Below are positions 7,477 through 13,404 of a DNA stretch of 43,079 nt, in pieces. The notes under the pieces are model-generated. The model worked only from the letters and a program-made list of their open reading frames with translations, ran no database searches and was not told where the DNA came from. The stretch's first letter is position 1. Every line of letters begins with the position of its first letter. The DNA is from a virus, in IMG/VR virus record IMGVR_UViG_3300027675_000013, positions 1 to 43,079 of that record; one strand, 5' to 3'. Position numbers and translations under genes: made by a program.

Positions 7477-7510
7477 AAAAATAAAAGGTTACCACTTACC
7501 TTTTATTTTT
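7477..7510. terminator. Intrinsic terminator, A-run and T-run both sides
   Basis: A 13-bp stem (7477-7489 with 7498-7510) with core AAAAGGT/ACCTTTT, 8-base loop and flanking A/T runs. It can function in either direction and insulates the promoter at 7511 from upstream transcription. Confidence 0.75.
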
Positions 7511-7519
7511 TGTTATAAT
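7511..7519 (+). promoter_or_regulatory. Extended -10 promoter (TGTTATAAT)
   Basis: TGT directly before TATAAT (7514-7519) is the extended -10 form that can work without a good -35. No clear TTGACA lies 17 bases upstream. Transcription would begin near 7526 and enter the possible small RNA. Confidence 0.45.
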
Positions 7520-7525
7520 GACAGT

Positions 7526-7658
7526 AGGTAGATACCTTATGGATTATAGGTTGTATTTGGAAAACTTTGGGAAATTCTAAGAATAAACTTCCTAAAAAAA
7601 TTAATTGTTTTGAGAAGATATAAAGCATTTAGGCCGCCCGACGCCTAGATGTTTTATG
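7526..7658 (+). ncRNA. Possible small RNA ending in a 13-bp hairpin
   Basis: The unit lies between the extended -10 and a strong hairpin: 7622-7634 pairs with 7643-7655 (13 pairs including two G-U) around the GC-rich loop CGCCCGAC, followed by TTTT and another T-rich stretch. Internal short stems (GGTA/TACC at 7527-7536; GGAA/TTCC near 7570-7592) are possible. It has no good reading frame and matches no riboswitch class I know. The loop is complementary to GTCGGGCG, found at 12346-12353 and 26665-26672, which is weak support for an antisense role. Confidence 0.35.
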
Positions 7659-7746
7659 TTATAATCAAATTGTTGATTCTTTTTTTATTCATGTACGTAA
7701 AATCGGAAAATCTTTTGTGTACATTTTTTATATACATATTGTTACA

Positions 7747-7790
7747 TAATTCCCTAATATTGTTTATTAATAGGGAGTTATTTTTTATAT
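7747..7790 (+). terminator. Terminator-like hairpin before LPXTG gene
   Basis: AATTCCCTA pairs with TAGGGAGTT (one G-U pair) and is followed by A then six Ts. It lies about 60 bases before the LPXTG gene and would block read-through from upstream. Confidence 0.5.
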
Positions 7791-7849
7791 GTCATTTTGG
7801 CATATTGTGTTATATAATTAGGCTAAAATGATAAAAGGGGAGTAAATAG

Positions 7850-8407
7850 ATGATAAAGAAAATATTAGTAGTAACTTTAATTTTATGTGTAATTTTCTTG
7901 ATGGGAAGTGTTGTATTGGCCGGCGGTTCCGGTAGCGGTAGTTTAGATGAGTATGGCGGCCATTTTATCAAGGCCGATGGCTTAGCTGTGGCCTATCATT
8001 ACTATAAAGGGGATTATGTTGGCTATGAAATTAGTTTTACTAATCCGGTAAAATGGGAATGTAGATTGAAAATTAAAAGACCTTTAGATCCTAATGATAA
8101 CACTTTAGGAACATGGACCAAAAATGGTTGTAGTTTGTCGCCAAGTGCAAGTATATCACCAAGTGCAAGTATATCACCAAGCGCAAGCACTTCACCGGAA
8201 GAAAGCAATTCTCCGGAAGTTTCAAGCAGTCCGGAAAATACGCCAGGGCAAAATTCGCCGGAGGCCACTGTTAACCCTACATCTACAAATCAAAATACAT
8301 TGCCAAAAACTGGGGAATCTAGCAGCGCTTTAATTTATTTAGGAATTGCTGTTTTACTGGCTGGAGTGACTTTCGCAATTATATTTAGAAAAAAATTATT
8401 TAACTAG
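7850..8407 (+). CDS. LPXTG cell-wall-anchored surface protein
   Basis: A 185-residue secreted protein. Residues 1-24 form a signal peptide (basic start, hydrophobic core, VLA cleavage site). About 75 residues of mature domain with two Cys follow, then a Ser/Pro-rich stalk near 98-145 with SPSASI repeats (18-bp DNA unit three times at 8141-8194). The end is a classical sortase signal: LPKTG at 151-155, a hydrophobic helix, and a basic tail (RKK). It would be covalently fixed to Gram-positive peptidoglycan by host sortase. This is unusual for a virion gene and suggests alteration of the infected cell surface. AAAGGGGAG precedes the ATG. The gene stands between a control region and a second accessory gene. 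Confidence 0.9.
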   Translation: MIKKILVVTLILCVIFLMGSVVLAGGSGSGSLDEYGGHFIKADGLAVAYHYYKGDYVGYEISFTNPVKWECRLKIKRPLDPNDNTLGTWTKNGCSLSPSASISPSASISPSASTSPEESNSPEVSSSPENTPGQNSPEATVNPTSTNQNTLPKTGESSSALIYLGIAVLLAGVTFAIIFRKKLFN

Positions 8408-8418
8408 GAGATTGATAA

Positions 8419-8673
8419 ATGAAAAATTATATAGGTAGTAAGATTATACAGGCAGAATTATCAACATTAGATTGCTATAAGCGAATGAAATATGGTCCTT
8501 TAGCCGTTGTTAATTTAGATGATACATCAATTGAGGGATATATAGTAAACTACCCACCAATTGGTGGCGACTTTAAACCTTATATATCATGGAGCCCAAA
8601 AGATGTATTCGAAAAATGTTATAGGGAAATTGAAGATGCTGAAAAATCTCTAATTAATGGATTTTGGGGCTAA
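8419..8673 (+). CDS. Small phage protein with SWSPKDVFEKCYR signature, 84 aa
   Basis: The C-terminal half carries ISWSPKDVFEKCYREIE, which I recognise as the recurrent ending of a small protein family frequent in phages and prophages, usually preceded by a GY-x-V-x-YP segment; here GYIVNYPP at about 47-54. The N-terminus (YIGSKIIQAE) also fits. I do not know a proven function and give no symbol. It follows the LPXTG gene by 11 bases with AGGAG upstream and is closed by a terminator. Confidence 0.65.
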   Translation: MKNYIGSKIIQAELSTLDCYKRMKYGPLAVVNLDDTSIEGYIVNYPPIGGDFKPYISWSPKDVFEKCYREIEDAEKSLINGFWG

Positions 8674-8685
8674 GAAATCACCCTT

Positions 8686-8731
8686 AAAAATAAAGGCTTT
8701 TAACCCAGTAAAACAGGGCCTTTATTTTTTT
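8686..8731 (+). terminator. Intrinsic terminator
   Basis: AAAAATAAAGGC (8686-8697) pairs with GCCTTTATTTTT from 8718 on, ending in a run of Ts. It closes the LPXTG and SWSPK gene pair. Confidence 0.85.
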
Positions 8732-8828
8732 ACGCTCATTTCTAGACAATAGAAAAATTCTTATGAATAAATGGTTGTTAAACTAAAATAAAATGTCTGT
8801 AAAACATCGTAGTCAAAAAATACCTCTC

Positions 8829-8887
8829 AAAGCCGCGTTATTAGCGGATTTCTTAGCTTCCTTCTAGCCCAGTAATAACGCGGCTTT
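8829..8887. repeat. Perfect 15-bp stem with 29-base loop carrying antisense 13-mer
   Basis: AAAGCCGCGTTATTA (8829-8843) is exactly complementary to 8873-8887. The loop 8844-8872 contains TTTCTTAGCTTCC, the reverse complement of the word repeated through the genome. If transcribed on the plus strand, the loop could pair over 12-16 bases with seven phage mRNAs. There is no T-run after the stem, so a simple terminator is unlikely. It may instead be a DNA site. No clear promoter was found for it. Confidence 0.8.
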
Positions 8888-8960
8888 CAGATTTAACTAA
8901 AAAATGATTTCAAAATAGGTATAAAATTTCGAGGCTGAAAATAAATACTTAAAAAATAAG

Positions 8961-8989
8961 TTGACAACTTATAAAATAAGTTATATAAT
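8961..8989 (+). promoter_or_regulatory. Early promoter P1 (TTGACA-17-TATAAT)
   Basis: Perfect -35 (8961-8966) and -10 (8984-8989) with a 17-base spacer, about 45 bases before ATG 9034. ATAAGTTG and CAACTTAT form a palindrome over the -35 and a further ATAAGT lies before the -10. These elements recur at P2-P4. Confidence 0.85.
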
Positions 8990-9033
8990 TAGAATGTAAG
9001 TTAAATAATTAATTTTTTGGGGAGGCCAATAAT

Positions 9034-9726
9034 ATGAAAAAAGTAACATTTAGTAAATTAATCGAAAAGAAGTTTGTAAGAGATTGTTTGACCAATGAAA
9101 GAGAATTAAATTATCCTTTGGGATATAGGGGCGTTGTTATAACTGTTAAAAATTCCGATGATGGCAAAGGGTTATTGTTAAGCCTAGAAAGATATTTAAA
9201 TGAATATGATCTAATTGATTTTACAGAGTATGATGCTAGTTTATCAACATGGGACAATAAAGCGGAAATAACTTTCGTGGTTAATGAAGATCATTTAGAT
9301 GTTTTTTTTGAAGTTTATGACGAGTTCAAAATAAATCACAAATCAATAATTGAAAGATTCATCAAAGAAAATGAAGATTGCCAAGACGATACCGAAATAA
9401 AATTGACTCCAGTAATTAGAGTTAACACCCATAAAGAATATGAAGCGGCTAAAAGGGAATTAAAGGCCGAATTTGATAAAGTGATTATTAATAACCATGA
9501 TTACCAAAGGGAAATTTTAGAAGTATCAAAAAAATATAATGAAATGATTTCCGATATACATAATGTTTTGTTCCTTGCCCATATAAATCAATTATCTCCT
9601 GAGTGGGTTCAATGTTGGATACATCACAAAGAAAAATGGGATTATTCGGACCTAATTATCAAATGGGCAAGAATGGCCGAAACTGGTAAATATATGTTGT
9701 CTAAAATGTTGATATTTGAATATTGA
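9034..9726 (+). CDS. Hypothetical protein, 230 aa
   Basis: A soluble acidic protein directly behind promoter P1 with GGGGAGG before the ATG. The N-terminal half looks alpha/beta with many acidic residues. A charged helical segment lies around 130-185 (KEYEAAKRELKAEFDK) and a Trp-rich C-terminus (PEWVQCWIHHKEKWDYSD) follows. No catalytic motif or known family is recognised. It stands alone between two members of the early promoter family, so it is probably an early gene. Its leader closely resembles that of the helicase at 4504. Confidence 0.7.
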   Translation: MKKVTFSKLIEKKFVRDCLTNERELNYPLGYRGVVITVKNSDDGKGLLLSLERYLNEYDLIDFTEYDASLSTWDNKAEITFVVNEDHLDVFFEVYDEFKINHKSIIERFIKENEDCQDDTEIKLTPVIRVNTHKEYEAAKRELKAEFDKVIINNHDYQREILEVSKKYNEMISDIHNVLFLAHINQLSPEWVQCWIHHKEKWDYSDLIIKWARMAETGKYMLSKMLIFEY

Positions 9727-9774
9727 GGCGGCCTGAGGGCCTCTCAAAAAAATAATAAATACTTAAAAAATAAG

Positions 9775-9803
9775 TTGACAAATTATAAAATAAGTGCTAT
9801 ACT
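9775..9803 (+). promoter_or_regulatory. Early promoter P2 (TTGACA-17-TATACT)
   Basis: TTGACA (9775-9780) and TATACT (9798-9803), 17-base spacer, followed by TATATTATA. The block is nearly identical to P4 over about 40 bases. ATAAGT half-sites flank both boxes and the -10 itself contains the inverse, ACTTAT. Confidence 0.85.
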
Positions 9804-9848
9804 TATATTATAGTCAATAAACAATATTTTAAGCGGGAGGCGCGTATA

Positions 9849-10157
9849 ATGGCTAAAATGATGACAGTGAAACAAGCTCAGTTATTAAAGGAAATGTATG
9901 AGGTTATGGATTTTGGAATGGATTTTGGTAAAATAGGCAAAAAATCCAAATATTACGCTTGGGAAGCAAGTCAATTAATCAGTTTAAATCAAGACATTTA
10001 TTATTTAATCACAAGTGAGGGGCAATGTACATTTAGGCAATATCGCAAATTATGGGTTTTAGCTGGTAGACAACCAAAATTAGAAAGACATATGATTACT
10101 TACAGGCAAGCACAAAAATGGATTGAAGAGTATTCTAAAAAAAAATTAGCGGTGTAA
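9849..10157 (+). CDS. Hypothetical early protein, 102 aa
   Basis: A basic 102-residue protein behind P2 with GGGAGG upstream. Two similar helical phrases, MTVKQAQLLKEMYE near the start and ITYRQAQKWIEEYSK near the end, suggest an internal duplication of a small helix unit that may pack as a pair. Many aromatic residues lie in between. No known family. A basic early phage protein of this size may bind nucleic acid or a host protein, which is speculation. Confidence 0.65.
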   Translation: MAKMMTVKQAQLLKEMYEVMDFGMDFGKIGKKSKYYAWEASQLISLNQDIYYLITSEGQCTFRQYRKLWVLAGRQPKLERHMITYRQAQKWIEEYSKKKLAV

Positions 10158-10203
10158 AATCCGCTTGACATAAATATTACTTACAGGAAGGAGAATTTCC
10201 CAA

Positions 10204-10323
10204 ATGGCAAAAAGAGACGAAAACATCAGAACATCAGACGGTAAGAAAGACACCAACGACAACAAAAGACTAGACAACCAAAGTAAAAAAGAAAAACCGG
10301 AAAATGGCTCTAAATGGACCTAA
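10204..10323 (+). CDS. Tiny polar protein with atypical codon use, 39 aa
   Basis: An ORF of 39 codons with a good GAAGGAG site, 46 bases after the previous gene. The product is extremely polar (K, D, N, E, S, G) and should be disordered. Codon choice is unlike its neighbours: all five Asp codons are GAC and four of five Asn are AAC, whereas the genome strongly prefers GAT and AAT. The gene is followed by two hairpins, the second a terminator. No function recognised. Confidence 0.55.
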   Translation: MAKRDENIRTSDGKKDTNDNKRLDNQSKKEKPENGSKWT

Positions 10324-10345
10324 TTAACAAGACATAAAAAGGCTG

Positions 10346-10364
10346 GCGACTTGCCTAAAGTCGC
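10346..10364 (+). other. Short hairpin after tiny gene
   Basis: GCGACTT (10346-10352) pairs perfectly with AAGTCGC (10358-10364) around GCCTA. No T-run follows, so it may be an mRNA-stabilising or processing stem ahead of the terminator at 10399. Confidence 0.6.
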
Positions 10365-10398
10365 AACTATCTATATCTAAAAAGTATCTACTAGGCCG

Positions 10399-10430
10399 GC
10401 GGCCACCTTAACGGCCGCAATTATTTTTTT
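10399..10430 (+). terminator. Intrinsic terminator or attenuator
   Basis: GCGGCC (10399-10404) pairs with GGCCGC (10413-10418) and is followed by AATTATTTTTTT. It ends 15 bases before the next ATG (10446). The ribosome site CAGGAGG follows immediately, so the next gene may depend on read-through. Confidence 0.75.
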
Positions 10431-10445
10431 CAGGAGGATTTTACA

Positions 10446-10706
10446 ATGGTTATACATTTGGAACTTAATGACAAGGATTTAGAAAATTTAAACAGCCAAG
10501 AAGTTAAGTATTTTTTGGGAGTAATAGATAAAGACAATATAAAAACTACTGAGGACGTGACTATGAGGGTAACTAATATCATTAAAAAAGTTTGGGAATT
10601 GGCCGACGCTAAAAATCAATTAGATCATTTGGAATATGGTGGGGTTGATAATTGGTCTAATTATAGCCAATATGATCCTTATGAAGATTACGACGACGAC
10701 GATTAA
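10446..10706 (+). CDS. Acidic hypothetical protein, 86 aa
   Basis: The protein is strongly acidic and ends in YEDYDDDD. The first 60 residues are likely helical (LNDKDLENLNSQEVKYFL, VTNIIKKVWELADAKNQLD). An acidic tail of this kind could mimic DNA or bind a basic partner, as in some phage inhibitors, but that is only an idea. CAGGAGG precedes the ATG. The gene follows an attenuator-like hairpin and precedes promoter P3. Confidence 0.65.
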   Translation: MVIHLELNDKDLENLNSQEVKYFLGVIDKDNIKTTEDVTMRVTNIIKKVWELADAKNQLDHLEYGGVDNWSNYSQYDPYEDYDDDD

Positions 10707-10720
10707 ATATAAAAACAATA

Positions 10721-10763
10721 TACCACTTAAAAAATAAGTTGACATATTATTTTTTAAGTGGTA
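10721..10763. promoter_or_regulatory. Perfect 17-bp inverted repeat around P3 -35
   Basis: 10721-10737 and 10747-10763 are exact reverse complements around a 9-base centre holding most of TTGACA. The arms contain CCACTTAAAAAATAA. The symmetry places identical half-sites just before the -35 and just before the -10, as expected for a repressor operator. Confidence 0.8.
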
Positions 10764-10767
10764 TACT
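10739..10767 (+). promoter_or_regulatory. Early promoter P3 (TTGACA-17-TATACT)
   Basis: TTGACA (10739-10744) and TATACT (10762-10767) with a 17-base spacer, followed by TATATTATA as in P2 and P4. It lies inside the 17-bp inverted repeat and drives the Cys-rich and HTH gene cluster from 10807. Confidence 0.85.
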
Positions 10768-10806
10768 TATATTATAAACAGTTAATTTATGGAGGAGGAA
10801 AAAATA

Positions 10807-11346
10807 ATGGGGTGTAGATTTTATAATTATAACTACAAAGGAAATAACGTAAAACTGAAAAGGCAATATATGTGTAATAGTTGTCCTCATGTTGATAATT
10901 ACAAGGGTTATTGTAATTACTTTGAAAAGGCTTTAGATTTGTTTTTTTACATGGGCCAAGAACTAAAAGTATTTGAATTAATATTGAATGACAAAGTTGT
11001 TGATACTGGCTTATTCCTTAATATGGAACAAGCTAAATATTGTTTAACAAATGAATACCCGGATTTATCTGATGGCTTTTATACATTGGTTAATAAAGAA
11101 ACCGGCGAGCAGTCTTCCTTGCAAATAAAACAATTTGATTTTGAATTGCTAGAAGGTGACGAATTAGTTGATTTTGATAATTTAGATATGGCTATGTTAG
11201 AGGTAAAAATTGAGCCACAAAAATCATGTTATATGTGTAAGAGCAATGTTAAAGGTTTTTGCTTTTATTTTGGTGGCAGGCCATTAACTGAGGCTAAAAA
11301 ATTATGTTTTAAGGGGTGTGGAAAAAATGAAAAGAATAAAACTTAA
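10807..11346 (+). CDS. Cys-rich putative metal-binding protein, 179 aa
   Basis: Two Cys clusters bracket a central acidic domain. The N-terminal one has C3, then CNSC-x8-C near 22-35. The C-terminal one is CYMC, then two or three Cys within GFCFYF and KLCFKGC at about 141-172. These could hold zinc or iron-sulphur. The middle (FELILNDKVVDTGLFLN) looks like a beta-rich domain. ATG 10807 is preferred because GGAGGAGG lies 8 bases before it; an in-frame ATG at 10789 overlaps that site. The gene is first behind P3 and overlaps the following HTH gene by 20 bases. Function unknown. Confidence 0.7.
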   Translation: MGCRFYNYNYKGNNVKLKRQYMCNSCPHVDNYKGYCNYFEKALDLFFYMGQELKVFELILNDKVVDTGLFLNMEQAKYCLTNEYPDLSDGFYTLVNKETGEQSSLQIKQFDFELLEGDELVDFDNLDMAMLEVKIEPQKSCYMCKSNVKGFCFYFGGRPLTEAKKLCFKGCGKNEKNKT

Positions 11347-11575
11347 ACTTGATAGTGAATATTTTAGGCACTTAATGAAAGGGGCTCCATTTACAGGCAA
11401 AGAAACAAACATAAAATTAAAAACTGAGGACTTGGCCAAGATACTTGGAGTTAGTAGGCCCCAAATGGATAGCAAAATAAAAAAAGGCTCATTCGATATT
11501 TATGATGCTAAAGTTCTTGAGGACGTTTTTAAAAGGCCATTTGATGAAATATTTAAATTTATTAAGGAGGATTAA
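11327..11575 (+). CDS. Small HTH DNA-binding protein, 82 aa
   Basis: A helix-turn-helix is visible at about 33-56 (TEDLAKILGVSRPQMDSKIKKG), with the A-x3-G-V-S pattern of Cro/CI-type or excisionase-like domains. Preceding residues are basic. GGGGTG provides the ribosome site inside the upstream gene. It is followed after 4 bases by a second HTH gene. The pair resembles a regulatory cassette and could act on the ATAAGT-bearing early promoters. Confidence 0.7.
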   Translation: MKRIKLKLDSEYFRHLMKGAPFTGKETNIKLKTEDLAKILGVSRPQMDSKIKKGSFDIYDAKVLEDVFKRPFDEIFKFIKED

Positions 11576-11579
11576 TGGG

Positions 11580-11840
11580 ATGAAACTCAGTAATAAAGTT
11601 GATTGTCTAAATAATTTAAGAAGATATAGAATTTTCGCAAATGAAACCCAGGAACATGTAGCTGATATATTAAAAATATCAGTGAACAACTATCGAAAAA
11701 TCGAAGTAAACCATAGATATCCTAGGGCCGATATAAGGCGAAGAATTACAGAACATTTTAATGTGAGTGAATATCAAATGTTTTATCAAATAATAGAACG
11801 GCCGAATAACTTAGTTAGTTCTGGCCGGGCGGAGGTATAA
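11580..11840 (+). CDS. Cro/CI-type HTH regulator, 86 aa
   Basis: Residues about 8-62 fit an HTH_3 (XRE) domain: LNNLRRYRIFANETQEHVADILKIS, then NNYRKIEVNHRYPR and RRRITEHFNVSEYQMF. In this family the protein binds operators as a dimer. AAGGAGG lies before the ATG. The C-terminal 25 residues are polar, with no oligomerisation or protease domain, so it resembles Cro or a small repressor more than full-length CI. By position it may control the early promoters. Confidence 0.8.
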   Translation: MKLSNKVDCLNNLRRYRIFANETQEHVADILKISVNNYRKIEVNHRYPRADIRRRITEHFNVSEYQMFYQIIERPNNLVSSGRAEV

Positions 11841-11841
11841 G

Positions 11842-12204
11842 ATGGGACGATTATTTACAGTCGTGGGATTGCCTTATTATGATTACAATGATAATAAGGA
11901 CCATATTAAAAAAGGTGATTATATCACCTTGAAAAAGGACCCGGAAAATAAATTCGATAAAAATGCGGTAATGGCTTATTACAAAAATCTACCAATTAAA
12001 ATTGGATATATTAGCCAGCAAGAAAACGAATATTTGTTTGATAACTTTGACGATTTAAATCATATTACATATACAATATATTCCTTTTATAAAAATGTAA
12101 TACTTATTGAAGAACATATAAGAACTAAAGAATTAATTGATTTTCCTGAGTATAAATTTTTTAGTTATGTAAAGAGCCTATTATTTAAATTGATTAGAAA
12201 ATAA
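11842..12204 (+). CDS. Stand-alone HIRAN-domain protein, 120 aa
   Basis: The first 80 residues fit the HIRAN domain: a FTVVGLPYYDY start, GDYITLKKDPENKFDKNAVMAYY in the middle and KIGYISQQENEYL after it. HIRAN domains in HLTF-type enzymes bind the 3' end of single-stranded DNA; small phage versions are found near replication and recombination genes. The C-terminal 40 residues are basic. It starts one base after the previous stop, and promoter P4 overlaps its own stop codon. Confidence 0.75.
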   Translation: MGRLFTVVGLPYYDYNDNKDHIKKGDYITLKKDPENKFDKNAVMAYYKNLPIKIGYISQQENEYLFDNFDDLNHITYTIYSFYKNVILIEEHIRTKELIDFPEYKFFSYVKSLLFKLIRK

Positions 12205-12205
12205 G

Positions 12206-12234
12206 TTGACAAATTATAAAATAAGTGATATACT
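12206..12234 (+). promoter_or_regulatory. Early promoter P4 (TTGACA-17-TATACT)
   Basis: TTGACA (12206-12211) and TATACT (12229-12234), 17-base spacer, followed by TATATTATAAT. Nearly identical to P2 from AATAAGT to TATATTATA. It begins at the stop codon of the HIRAN gene and drives the recombination gene at 12275. Confidence 0.85.
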
Positions 12235-12274
12235 TATATTATAATTAATTTTTATTACGGGAGGCGTAAACACT

Positions 12275-13012
12275 ATGGCAGAAAATTTAGGATTTAATAA
12301 GAGAATACAATTATGTAAGAAAGAAGTATTTACTAATGTTACTGAGTCGGGCGAGTTAGACAATATAAAAGGCACTGATAAAACAGGATTTTATAATTTA
12401 GCAACTATCTATAAGTTTTTACATCCAGCTTTAGATAAGTATGATTTAGATTTAGAAATGGAAATGGAACCCGGTCAAATGAGGGCCGCATGGATTGATT
12501 GCAATGGCGATACGGAAAAAAAGAGAATAATCGGCATTGACTTTCATGGGGTTAAAGATGTTGAAAGACTTCCATTGATGGCTAATATAGTACAATCGGA
12601 GGGGGCTGTTAAAACATATTTGAGGCGTTATGCTTTGACTTTTGTTCTTGGTTTACCATCAACCGACATGATAGATACTCAGGACCAAAAACAACCAGGT
12701 AAAAATAATAATCAGTCCGGGCAAAACTCACAAAACAAAACCCAGTCACCAAGCCAACAAGAAAAGCCGTCGGTTTTAGCTAATGATAAACAATTAAAGG
12801 CCATGTTTACATTGATGAATATCAAGGGTGTAACTAAGGAAAAAATGAAGGCAAGTATTAAAAAGCAATATGGAATTGACTCAAGTAAGCAATTGAATAT
12901 TAAACAATATAATGACATAATGAAGTATTTTAAAGGGTTACCAGATAAGCCAAAGGAAGCTAAGAAAGGCGAAACTACAACACAATCAGAGTCTGAAAAA
13001 ATTCAAAGGTAG
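12275..13012 (+). CDS. erf: ERF-family single-strand annealing protein
   Basis: A 245-residue protein with the hallmarks of the ERF/Sak recombinase group: YNLATIYKFLHPALDKYDLDLE at about 41-62 and GAVKTYLRRYALTFVLGLPSTD at about 109-130, where the T-Y-x2-RYA-L motif is characteristic. These proteins anneal complementary single strands in phage recombination and repair. Residues 138-165 form a Gln/Asn/Ser linker, followed by a helical C-terminal domain and a Lys-rich end with KEAKK encoded by one dispersed 13-mer. GGGAGG precedes the ATG. It is the first gene behind P4; nuclease and methylase genes follow. Confidence 0.85.
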   Translation: MAENLGFNKRIQLCKKEVFTNVTESGELDNIKGTDKTGFYNLATIYKFLHPALDKYDLDLEMEMEPGQMRAAWIDCNGDTEKKRIIGIDFHGVKDVERLPLMANIVQSEGAVKTYLRRYALTFVLGLPSTDMIDTQDQKQPGKNNNQSGQNSQNKTQSPSQQEKPSVLANDKQLKAMFTLMNIKGVTKEKMKASIKKQYGIDSSKQLNIKQYNDIMKYFKGLPDKPKEAKKGETTTQSESEKIQR

Positions 13013-13045
13013 CCCATTCGGGCGCCCTTTGATCTTGTTTATTTT
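13004..13045 (+). terminator. Hairpin terminator after ERF gene
   Basis: CAAAGG and GCCC pair with GGGC and CCTTTG, with a 2x2 internal mismatch and loop ATTC; a T-rich tail (GATCTTGTTTATTTT) follows. It is probably a partial terminator, since no obvious promoter precedes the next gene. Confidence 0.65.
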
Positions 13046-13092
13046 AGAACATTAAAACAAATGACAAATAAATACTATTGGAGGATAGTTTT

Positions 13093-13404
13093 ATGGTAGT
13101 TATTGATTTAGAAAAAGATGAAGTTAGTAAATTTTTGAAAGCAAGTGAAGCCCAGGAACTAGAAGACTTAATAAAAGATGAAACAAATATTTTATTAAGT
13201 AAAATGTTTTTTATCAATGAAAAAGACATTAATGTAAGCGCAAAAGTTTTTAAAAATGATGATAGTTGTAATTTTGATTCTTTCGAAGTTTTTGCAACAA
13301 CCGCAAAAGTATCATTAAATGACTACAAGGCCCAATTAAGAAAAGAACTAAACAAACATGTTAAACTACCAGCAAAGGAGATTGAAAACAATGAGAAAGT
13401 TTAA
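13093..13404 (+). CDS. Hypothetical protein, 103 aa
   Basis: An acidic soluble protein. The start ATG 13093 follows TTGGAGGAT. The first half has charged helices (DLEKDEVSKFLKASEAQELEDLIKDE); the second contains FEVFATTAKVSLNDYKAQLRKELNKHVK. No family recognised. It lies between the annealing protein and a zinc-ribbon protein and overlaps the latter by 14 bases, so a DNA-metabolism accessory role is plausible. Confidence 0.6.
   Translation: MVVIDLEKDEVSKFLKASEAQELEDLIKDETNILLSKMFFINEKDINVSAKVFKNDDSCNFDSFEVFATTAKVSLNDYKAQLRKELNKHVKLPAKEIENNEKV

Larger units (their letters stand above)
7089..7849. other. 760-bp non-coding control region
   Basis: No convincing gene is present. The stretch holds a direct repeat of AGTGTCCAA (7102-7120), a perfect 23-bp inverted repeat (7141-7202), a second GAGAGA palindrome (7243-7275), a 14-bp stem-loop (7348-7394), a bidirectional-looking terminator (7477-7510), an extended -10 promoter (7511-7519), a possible small RNA (7526-7658), a second TGTTATAAT (7657-7665), a short AATCAA/TTGATT hairpin with T-run (7663-7686) and a last terminator-like hairpin (7747-7790). 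TATAAT at 7813-7818 may serve the LPXTG gene. Such density suggests a regulatory or replication region. Confidence 0.6.
8732..9033. other. Non-coding gap with long-loop hairpin and early promoter
   Basis: These 300 bases contain no gene. They hold the 15-bp stem-loop at 8829-8887 and the first member of the early promoter family (8961-8989). Between terminator and hairpin I see only weak promoter-like words on either strand. Confidence 0.6.

Noticed and set aside
7622-7655. Known riboswitch or ribozyme
   Set aside because: The GC-rich loop looked suggestive, but I could not match the conserved core of any class I know.
7649-7831. Plus-strand 60-codon frame in the control region
   Set aside because: It passes through terminator-like hairpins and promoter-like words, has no Shine-Dalgarno sequence and consists mostly of Leu/Ile/Phe from AT-rich DNA.
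8141-8194. 18-bp tandem repeat as a regulatory iteron
   Set aside because: It encodes the SPSASI stalk of the LPXTG protein in frame, which is sufficient explanation.
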